A DNA stretch of 64,000 nt from DASZRZ01 sp963732925 (lineage in GTDB: Bacteria; Acidobacteriota; Terriglobia; Terriglobales; Acidobacteriaceae): contig CAVTBJ010000006.1 of the NCBI GenBank assembly GCA_963732925.1, forward strand, positions 310,001 to 374,000. The letters run 5' to 3'. The notes beneath the pieces are model-generated. The model had not been told where the DNA came from. It worked only from the letters and a program-made list of their open reading frames with translations, and ran no database searches. Below, piece after piece: positions 54,737-64,000 of the stretch; the stretch's first letter is position 1, and each line of letters starts with the position of its first letter. A program made the translations under genes and the position numbers.

Positions 54737-55558
54737 CTAGCGCTCCCGCACACCTCCCGACACCACAACCCGCAAGCCTTCCCGGGTCCGAACCCGCAGA
54801 AATCCCTGTTCGTCCAGACCCTCGGTCACGCCTTCAAATCCGCCATTTTCTTCGACTCGCACTTGCTTCCCCCGAGCGTACGAGGAGCTGGCTTCGAAGC
54901 GCCGCAAAATTTCCTGGCGCGCATCGGCACAAAATACGCGGTACTCGCGGTCGAGCGATTTTAGCAGAGCCGCCGCAAACTCCACCCGCGGCCACCAGCG
55001 TCCGGTTTCGCGTCGCAAACTCGTCGCTACCGCCTGCAACTCCGGAGGAAACTCCTGCTGGTTCACATTCAGTCCAATTCCCACCACTACATAGCGCACC
55101 CGCGCCGGTTCCGCATTCAGCTCCACCAGAATTCCGCCTAGCTTCCTTCCGTTCAGCAGCACATCATTCGGCCAGCGCAGATCAGGACAAATCGCCGTGA
55201 CCTCCTCGATCGCTGCCTGCGCCGCCAACCCGGCGCTGAGCGACAGCACCAGAGACTCCGCGGGCGAAATTGCCTCCCTCTCCGCGCCGCCGAACCCGCG
55301 CCGCGGACGAAGCACCACCGAACAGTAAATTCCAGACGCCCGCTCTGAGTGCCACGAGTGCCCCCCGCGCCCGCGCCCGGAAAGCTGCTCTTCGGCGAGG
55401 AACACGGCTCCTTCGGGCTCTCCCCCGGCGGCAGCTTCCATCGCTACCGCGTTGGTCGACCCGGTTTGCCCGAGGTGATGAACCCGGCCCGCAAAAATTG
55501 TCCCTTCGATCTCTGGCGCAAGGATCGACGGAAGAATTTCGTCGTGAATCTTCTCCAT
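54737..55558 (-). CDS. birA: Biotin-[acetyl-CoA-carboxylase] ligase BirA (no DNA-binding domain)
   Basis: The enzyme attaches biotin to the carboxyl carrier protein of acetyl-CoA carboxylase. The catalytic motif GRGRGGHSWHSERASGIY and the later DLRWPNDVLLNGRKLGGILVE are clear, and the C-terminal SH3-like domain ends in VSGGVRER. No helix-turn-helix is present, so it is a monofunctional ligase and not a repressor. I chose the ATG at 55558 because GAGGAG lies seven bases upstream. Earlier starts at 55564 and 55633 are possible. Confidence 0.92.
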   Translation of the reverse strand: MEKIHDEILPSILAPEIEGTIFAGRVHHLGQTGSTNAVAMEAAAGGEPEGAVFLAEEQLSGRGRGGHSWHSERASGIYCSVVLRPRRGFGGAEREAISPAESLVLSLSAGLAAQAAIEEVTAICPDLRWPNDVLLNGRKLGGILVELNAEPARVRYVVVGIGLNVNQQEFPPELQAVATSLRRETGRWWPRVEFAAALLKSLDREYRVFCADARQEILRRFEASSSYARGKQVRVEENGGFEGVTEGLDEQGFLRVRTREGLRVVVSGGVRER

Positions 55559-55739
55559 CTCCATGCTCCTCGCGGCCACCAGATGCGTAGTCTTTCCGCC
55601 ATTCCCGATCTCTTTCCGGGAACCAAACACCACATCAGGAAGCCCCCGTTCCTAACTGGATTACTCCGCTGAATACCTGAGTGACAACCTTAATTAGCAA
55701 GGATTAGAGTACGCGCTATCCGTTCAATCAGGAGCGTGC

Positions 55740-56324
55740 GTGCGAAGCTTTTTGCTCGTGGCTTTGCTCACTTGCGCTGCATTCTGCGCCGGAGCACAGG
55801 AGCCGCCGGCGGCTCCCAGTAGCCAATTCGTCGCCGGCGCCGCAGTGCGCGATTCCAGGACTCCCGTGCTTCCAGCCGATCCAGCAGGTCAGGAATTCGC
55901 CTTCCTGGCCCTCCGCCTTCCTCTTCGCTCTCTGGCAAACGAACCGCCAACGGCGATGGAGAATCGCTACCTGATTTCTCCCCTTATCTCCTCCGTCGGC
56001 CGGCAAAAGCCTCGCAAGGTTCTGGACCGCACTTTTCTGCTGATGATGGGCGCCGGAACCGCCCTCACCGTCCTCGACTTTGAAATGACGCAGAGCTGCC
56101 TGGGCCGGCACGTCTGCATGGAAGCCAACCCGCTGGTTCCCACCTCGCGCGCCGGAATGTACGCCACCAACATTCCTTTCAATGCGGCTCTTTATTATTG
56201 GAGCTACCGGCGCAAGGCCTCCGGCAAGCGTTTCTGGTGGGTCGCGCCGCTGGCCATCATCGGCTCGCACGCCGTGGGCGCGGCCTCCAATGTGCCCTTC
56301 ATAGGAAAAAAGACGGCTCCTTAG
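55740..56324 (+). CDS. Hypothetical exported membrane protein
   Basis: The 194-residue protein starts at GTG 55740 with an AGGAG site. A signal peptide (MRSFLLVALLTCAAFCAGAQ) is followed by a Pro/Ala-rich region and a membrane part with FLLMMGAGTALTVLDFEMTQ and AALYYWSYRRKA. CLGRHVCMEANPLVP is a conserved-looking loop with two cysteines. Similar proteins with an ExNPL motif occur in Acidobacteria with no known function. Confidence 0.72.
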   Translation: MRSFLLVALLTCAAFCAGAQEPPAAPSSQFVAGAAVRDSRTPVLPADPAGQEFAFLALRLPLRSLANEPPTAMENRYLISPLISSVGRQKPRKVLDRTFLLMMGAGTALTVLDFEMTQSCLGRHVCMEANPLVPTSRAGMYATNIPFNAALYYWSYRRKASGKRFWWVAPLAIIGSHAVGAASNVPFIGKKTAP

Positions 56325-56439
56325 CCAGCGAGATATTCCCGACCGGTGGCGTAGTCCTTCAGGCTTGCGGACCGAGAGGCGGCTAAAGACTGGCTTCAGC
56401 CACTGAGGTACGTATTCGCACGTTTCCTGGTAAATATCC

Positions 56440-57318
56440 TCAAACCGGATGCACTCGCAGGTTCATGTCCGCGGCCTTGGCTGAGTGCGTCAGCGCGCCC
56501 ACCGAAACAAAATCCACGCCGGTTTCCGCGTACGCGCGAACATTTTCCAGAGTAATGCCGCCGGAAGCTTCGGTCGGGATCCGCCGCTCATCGCGCCGCA
56601 CCCGCGCCACCGCCTCCCGCACCTGCTCGACGCTCATGTTGTCCAGCAACAGAGCTTCCGCGCCGCTCGCCAGCCCTTCTTCCAGCTCCTGCATAGTGCG
56701 CACTTCCACCTGGATCGTCTGCGACCCCCGCCGGTTGCGATATGCCCGCTCGAGCGCCGGCCTGATGCCGCCCGCCAGCTCGATGTGGTTGTTCTTGATC
56801 AGCACGCCGTCCGAAAGATCGTGCCGGTGGTTGGTGCCACCGCCGCAGCGCACCGCATATTTATCCAGCATGCGGAATCCCGGGACCGTTTTTCTCGTAT
56901 CCAGAATCTTGGTGCCGGTACCGGCCAGCGCATCCACGAACTTGCGCGTCTGCGTGGCGATTCCGCTCATGTGTTGCAGCACATTCAGAATCACACGCTC
57001 GCAGGAAAGAATCACCCGCGCGTTGTGCCGGATGGCCGCGATCGGCTGCCCCTTGTGCAGCCGCACGCCATCAAAGATTTCCGGATGGCTGCGCACTTCC
57101 GGCACCGTCGTCACCGTGCCGTCGAGCAGGGCGAAGACTTCGAAAATACGAGGAATGCAGCCCAGCCCCGAGAGCACGCAGTCCTCCTTGGCAGCAATAA
57201 TCGCGGAGGCCTGCTGTCGCGGCTCAATGCAGGCGTAGGTGGTGGCGTCTTGCGTCGCCCGGTCTTCGACCAGGGCGTTCTCCAGGATGGCGGTGGCTCT
57301 CCGGCTGTTCCAGTCCAT
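56440..57318 (-). CDS. nadC: Nicotinate-nucleotide pyrophosphorylase (carboxylating) NadC
   Basis: NadC makes nicotinate mononucleotide from quinolinate and PRPP. The 292-residue protein has ERVILNVLQHMSGIATQT, LDTRKTVPGFRMLDKYAVRC and GGTNHRHDLSDGVLIKNNHI, then LLDNMSVEQVREAV and a phosphate-site TEASGGITLENV. All catalytic residues are visible. nadA and nadB are not in the window, while nadD lies 12 kb away. Confidence 0.96.
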   Translation of the reverse strand: MDWNSRRATAILENALVEDRATQDATTYACIEPRQQASAIIAAKEDCVLSGLGCIPRIFEVFALLDGTVTTVPEVRSHPEIFDGVRLHKGQPIAAIRHNARVILSCERVILNVLQHMSGIATQTRKFVDALAGTGTKILDTRKTVPGFRMLDKYAVRCGGGTNHRHDLSDGVLIKNNHIELAGGIRPALERAYRNRRGSQTIQVEVRTMQELEEGLASGAEALLLDNMSVEQVREAVARVRRDERRIPTEASGGITLENVRAYAETGVDFVSVGALTHSAKAADMNLRVHPV

Positions 57319-57414
57319 TTCAGTGGCCAGTCAAATCTGCTTCAGCTACTCACCAGGCGCAACGTGTCGGTTCGCATTAGGGGACGCTCCATTGCACCTG
57401 CCCGGGAAGGCGAC

Positions 57415-57828
57415 TCACCGAATGAAGTAGCCTGCCACCTTCCACTTGCTGTGCTCCAGAGTCAGAGTAACAGTTTCCACCGCTTCCGCCTTGTTCTTAA
57501 AAGCGGACCTGAATTGAAGCAAAGCGTAGCTTCCCTCCGGCAGTCCCGGAAGTGACTTTGTAAGCGTGGCGCTCATCAGGCTGCGGTTTGACGAGAGCGG
57601 CCCGAGCGGTTCCCGGACACTTTTCACGATGCCCACCCATTTCTGTTTCCCAATTCTGGACTGAAAGAGGGAGCTGGCTTCCGCCCAGCTCTCCGCGTAC
57701 TTACCGCTATCGACGAGCGCAAGCCATTGTTCCGAGCTAAAACGAGCCTCCTCTTGCGAACCCGCTGCCTGCGTGAGCTGCGTTGCCAGCGCAAGCGCCA
57801 GAAGAACGAATCCGATCTGCTTTTTCAT
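57415..57828 (-). CDS. Exported DUF4019 domain protein
   Basis: The 137-residue protein has a signal peptide (MKKQIGFVLLALALATQLTQ). A compact alpha/beta domain follows with the DUF4019 pattern (WLALVDSGKYAESWAEAS, WVGIVKSVREPLGPLSS, LPEGSYALLQFRSAF, KWKVAGYFI). Function is unknown. It lies 22 bp after valS on the same strand and may be transcribed with it. Confidence 0.8.
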   Translation of the reverse strand: MKKQIGFVLLALALATQLTQAAGSQEEARFSSEQWLALVDSGKYAESWAEASSLFQSRIGKQKWVGIVKSVREPLGPLSSNRSLMSATLTKSLPGLPEGSYALLQFRSAFKNKAEAVETVTLTLEHSKWKVAGYFIR

Positions 57829-57849
57829 GCTCTGCCTTTCTTCGGCGAA

Positions 57850-60984
<3,135 letters not shown>

Positions 60985-61027
60985 GCAGATGTCTTTTATG
61001 CATTCGGGCGCCTTTACCGCCTCTGGG

Positions 61028-61070
61028 TGCCCCATTCAAGCCCGTTTTTGGCTTGAGTGGGGTAGTTCCC
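61028..61070 (-). repeat. Palindromic element at the 5' end of valS, copy A
   Basis: Arms CCCCATTCAAGCC and GGCTTGAGTGGGG around CGTTTTT, one mismatch in the stem. It lies just upstream of the likely valS start and contains the alternative ATG at 61035. It may shape the leader of the valS mRNA. Confidence 0.85.
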
Positions 61071-61305
61071 TAATTTCGACGAAACCACCGCACAATGCTC
61101 AGGCACCGCCTGTCGGCCATCAAGGCCGCCCAGACCCCGCCAGAGTGCAGTGAGCAACCTTGAATACTACAGTTCGGAGAAAACCAGGGTCAAACTTCGG
61201 GAGAAGCAGGGGATAGCAGCCCACAGTCCCTCTCTCGCGCACCTTATTGCAGCTGTTGTCCTCCGGCCCGGGCCGCTCCGGGAATTGGCCGAGGATGTTT
61301 GTCAA

Positions 61306-61461
61306 TCGAAAGCTGGTGAATCTGAAAGGCGGCAGTGGCCCTGCATTTCGCTTACTGACAACTTTTGCCGCGTTCATAGCTCGATTCGTATAACCCCGGC
61401 AATGGAAGCTGGAATTACCGATCACGTTTGGACGTTGCGTGAGATGCTGGCGAGTAGGTGA
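61306..61461 (+). pseudogene. IS1-family transposase C-terminal remnant
   Basis: Reading across small frame breaks gives LVNLKAAVALHFAY followed by NFCRVHSSIRITPAMEAGIT and DHVWTLREMLASR. This matches the C-terminal end of IS1-type DDE transposases (typically LRAAVALHFAYYNFVRVH, then TPAMAAGVTDRVW). The catalytic part is missing, and no inverted repeats or target duplication were found. It marks an old insertion next to valS and the accessory genes. Confidence 0.65.
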
Positions 61462-61474
61462 TACGATTCCCCGC

Positions 61475-62144
61475 ATGGATCAGCCGCCGCAAGTGGACAA
61501 CAAGGATTTGTTGGCGCAATTTCATCAGACGATTTCAGAACAGCTCAACGCTAGGCTTTCGGAAAGCCCGAAGTTCTTCGGACTATTGGTTGTTGTTAGC
61601 ACTGCATACGGGTATGTGCTGACCAAGGCCCCCGGCCTTTTCCTCGCTGGGAGCCTCCTAGCTCTGGCCACGACATTATGGGCGAGTTGGTATCTCGCCG
61701 CACTCGGATACGCCTTCAGATTCCTGCAAAACTGTCAGCATTGCATAGAACATAAGCTCGGCTGGGCGGCCTATACGCCGGGACGCTCACAAAAATGGGA
61801 AAACAGGGAGTAAGCGGCAGTCGGGCAAGCCACCGGAGCGTATCAAGAATCTAAGTGACGTGTTTTGGCTTCTGCCCGGCATATACCATGCTCATGCGGC
61901 TGGTCTCTGCGGGTTCACTGGGATTATCTGCGTAGCATCTTGTCGCATTTCTTGGTGCTGGTGGCCCGAGTATCACTGTTGGATCGTGACCACGGGCTCA
62001 ATCGCGTTCTTCGCAAGCCTAGTGTTGGTCCTCATGCTCAATGTGCATTATGTTCGCAAGTACCGAGATGAAACATGGCAGGATCCAGCAGTATACGATT
62101 CTAAAACCAGCAATCAGGCTGACGGGGCGCCGCCAGCGAACTGA
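61475..62144 (+). CDS. Hypothetical membrane protein (probably one gene with a frameshift)
   Basis: The first frame (61475-61813, MDQPPQVDNKDLLAQFHQTI) has two hydrophobic segments (FFGLLVVVSTAYGYVL, LFLAGSLLALATTLWASWYL). The next frame continues coherently from about 61795 (RIKNLSDVFWLLPGIYHAH) with a further segment FFASLVLVLMLNVHYVRKYR and ends at 62144. One indel near 61795 would join them into a protein of about 222 residues. No family is recognised. Two separate genes cannot be excluded. Confidence 0.55.
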
Positions 62145-62201
62145 CCCCCTCTGAACAGCGATCCCACTCGCGGGCCATTTTAGGTTTTCAGCGGAGGCGA
62201 A

Positions 62202-62576
62202 ATGCCGATACTAAGAAATGAACAACGGCTGGTTCTAGGTTTGGGGATGCTTCTTTTTCTATTCAGTTGCATTTACGTACCATGGGAGCGGAGCATATAT
62301 CAAACGGTATTCATATCAAAGCCGGATGCACATACACCGGCTGTACAAGCTGAATATCATTCAATCTCTCCAACAGAAACACACTACGGGTGGGTTTTTC
62401 GGCGTCCGGTTTTTGAGTCCATCTTCGAAGACCTTCCCGGCTATAAGAACACTGGTATTAGTTTGTCTTGGGAATTGAACGTCCAATTTCTAATGGTCGA
62501 GTGGCTGGGCATCTGCCTGATCACTGGGGCGCTAATTTGGCTGCTACAGGGACCGAGAAGGACACCTATTTCATAG
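62202..62576 (+). CDS. Hypothetical membrane protein (124 aa)
   Basis: A GGAGG site precedes the ATG. Residues 10-27 (LVLGLGMLLFLFSCIYVP) and 95-116 (FLMVEWLGICLITGALIWLL) are membrane helices around a polar middle. It belongs to the AT-richer accessory tail after the transposase remnant. No family is recognised. Confidence 0.65.
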   Translation: MPILRNEQRLVLGLGMLLFLFSCIYVPWERSIYQTVFISKPDAHTPAVQAEYHSISPTETHYGWVFRRPVFESIFEDLPGYKNTGISLSWELNVQFLMVEWLGICLITGALIWLLQGPRRTPIS

Positions 62577-62665
62577 TTCAACGCACTTTTCAGACACTAC
62601 CAGATTGTCGCCTAGAATTCAGGCACTGAATGGAATGTGATCCGTCTCGTTCCCAAGGAGCAAAA

Positions 62666-63148
62666 ATGCCTTCTCGCAAATTCCTGATCATTGGTACTGC
62701 CATACTTTCGCTGGCAATCGCGTTCGCGTGGGCGCAGAAACGGCCTTCCTCGTCATCATCATGGCCCTGGCCGGATTCCATGGATGCGGTCCAGGCAGCT
62801 CCCAGAAATCATAAGGTCTTGTATGAAGATGAAAACGTTCGCATCCTGTCGGTTACGGTGCAACCGGGCGAGAAAGAGAACATGCACTTTCACCGCTGGC
62901 CTTCGGTCCTGATTTTCGATTCTTACCCAAAGCTCCGGAACACTACATGGGACGGAAAAGTCCTGCTGCGCAATGGCCTGGGACCCAACGATGCTTTCCC
63001 CGTCGTGATCAGCATGCCACCTCAGGAGCCGCACTCAATCGAAGACCTCGACAGCTTCCCTGTACACATCTACCGCCTTGAGTTCAAAAAACTAAAATTC
63101 CGGAATCTATCTCCCGGCGGAGGATTCAAGACGAAAACTGCTCAGTAG
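62666..63148 (+). CDS. Exported cupin-like protein
   Basis: The ATG at 62666 has an AAGGAG site. A signal-like N-terminus (IIGTAILSLAIAFAWAQKRP) is followed by a small cupin-type beta-barrel: EDENVRILSVTVQPGEKENM, HFHRWPSVLIFD (metal-type His pair), then VVISMPPQEPHSIED and HIYRLEFKKL. Cupins of this size often bind metals or small ligands. The function is not predictable from the neighbours. Confidence 0.78.
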   Translation: MPSRKFLIIGTAILSLAIAFAWAQKRPSSSSSWPWPDSMDAVQAAPRNHKVLYEDENVRILSVTVQPGEKENMHFHRWPSVLIFDSYPKLRNTTWDGKVLLRNGLGPNDAFPVVISMPPQEPHSIEDLDSFPVHIYRLEFKKLKFRNLSPGGGFKTKTAQ

Positions 63149-63305
63149 AGTACCCCGTTCAAGCCGAGTGCCCCATCCTTCGCGCCTTCCGAAGTGTGGG
63201 AGACCAATGGCTTTTGCCTAACTACCATCACCTCGCCTATGGCGGCTCAGTCGTGGGGTTCTAAGATATTCAGAAATCTTCGGCCCAGTTTTAATTCGAG
63301 CGTGA

Positions 63306-63917
63306 TCAAACCGGCGCTTTTCCCTCCAGGGTACGCTCTGCCCCTCGAAACATGCGCCGCATCGAGCGCACCACAAAACGGATCAGCACGACAATCGCCA
63401 GCAGCAGCAGCAATACAACTGCAGCTGCAAGGAAGGGGTGCCTGGTTGCGAACCAGGTGAGACCGACGGCAATCCCATCTTCACCAAGGCTGAGAGCAAT
63501 GTTTGAAAACGGCTCGGGGCTTGCTGTTACGGCGGCTCGCACGGCAGTCTTGCCGCTGTGGGAGGCAAGCGCGATTCCCCCGCCGACGACGGCGCTAAGA
63601 GCCTGCGCCGCAGGCGGCAGGTGCGCGGCAGCGCCATATGCGAGCAGGGCGGCTACCGGCACGCGCACGAACGTGTGCAGCGCGTTCCAGATCAAGTCGA
63701 AACCAGGGATCTTGTCGGCAAAAAACTCAACCAGGAACATCGCCACACAAGCAGCAATTACCGGCCAGCTTTCCACGGTGTGCAAGGATGCCGGTAATAT
63801 GAGGAGATTGGCGCGCGCAAGCAGACCGAGGGTCGCGACCGTTGCATAGACGTTCAGCCCGGCGGCGAAGCTCGTGGCGGCGATTACAGCGGCGAGTTGT
63901 TCGTGGGAGATCGGCAC
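63306..63917 (-). CDS. DUF4126 membrane protein
   Basis: The 203-residue protein has four or five transmembrane segments with the family features AATSFAAGLNVYATVATLGL, VEFFADKIPGFDLIWNALH, VVGGGIALASHSGKTAVRA and a C-terminal helix LLLLLAIVVLIRFVV. DUF4126 proteins are of unknown function. A short open frame near the right edge may be the end of another gene on the same strand. Confidence 0.86.
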   Translation of the reverse strand: MPISHEQLAAVIAATSFAAGLNVYATVATLGLLARANLLILPASLHTVESWPVIAACVAMFLVEFFADKIPGFDLIWNALHTFVRVPVAALLAYGAAAHLPPAAQALSAVVGGGIALASHSGKTAVRAAVTASPEPFSNIALSLGEDGIAVGLTWFATRHPFLAAAVVLLLLLAIVVLIRFVVRSMRRMFRGAERTLEGKAPV

Positions 63918-64000
63918 GCTTCACTCACACAATCTCGCAAGGACAAATCAGGTCGCAGTGGAAGCTGCAGACCGGAGGGATTCCACAATCTCCACGCTAG

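Noticed and set aside
63948..64000. Possible C-terminal end of a minus-strand gene at the right edge
   Set aside because: Only about 17 codons are visible, too few to support a call.

Overview
The window looks like a chromosomal piece of an acidobacterium (Acidobacteriota, probably Terriglobia). The evidence is a protein of the acidobacterial VWFA-related type, two large TonB-dependent receptors with N-terminal carboxypeptidase-regulatory-like domains (one Oar-like), DUF5666 and PilZ proteins, GC-rich coding and typical acidobacterial housekeeping clusters. No rRNA, tRNA, CRISPR array, prophage or intact transposon was seen.

Layout. 0-7.5 kb is a potassium island. A stand-alone KdpD N-terminal sensor and KdpE are followed by several tiny membrane ORFs including KdpF, then kdpA, kdpC and kdpB in the unusual order A-C-B. 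A divergent DUF4118 membrane protein, probably the missing kinase half, runs off the left edge. 7.6-9.4 kb holds small genes (PilZ and a secreted His-rich protein). 9.6-15.3 kb carries a c-type cytochrome and two tandem Tat-exported FAD-dependent oxidoreductases flanking an unrecognised protein. 16-26 kb is an envelope region: a DUF5666 protein, a TonB receptor plus VWFA protein, then a probable copper module (Cys/His-rich exported protein, TonB receptor, CusF-like lipoprotein). 26-32 kb has a 16-residue basic peptide, a lone hydantoinase-B-like protein, a DinB-like protein and an ArsR-SulP-TauE anion-transport operon with a near-consensus promoter and an operator. 32-61 kb is mostly minus-strand housekeeping: plsC, folC-accD, cobO-proS, rlmH, a sigma-54 activator, rsfS-nadD-obgE, mscL, HU, comEC, an RNA m5U methyltransferase, coaX, birA, nadC and valS. 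61-64 kb is a small accessory tail with an IS1-type transposase remnant.

The most striking signal is a palindromic element of about 43 bp, composite with a second hairpin in two copies. It occurs four times around valS, and three copies lie inside the valS reading frame without breaking it. They add low-complexity peptide where ValS homologues normally have short loops. This resembles the in-frame palindromic elements known from Rickettsia and I do not know a description of it here.

A caution for every reader: about ten genes, including essential ones (accD, coaX, plsC), are broken by single-base indels, once in a C homopolymer. They are densest at 51.4-54.6 kb. Uncorrected assembly error is the simplest explanation, so these genes are annotated as CDS spanning the shifts.
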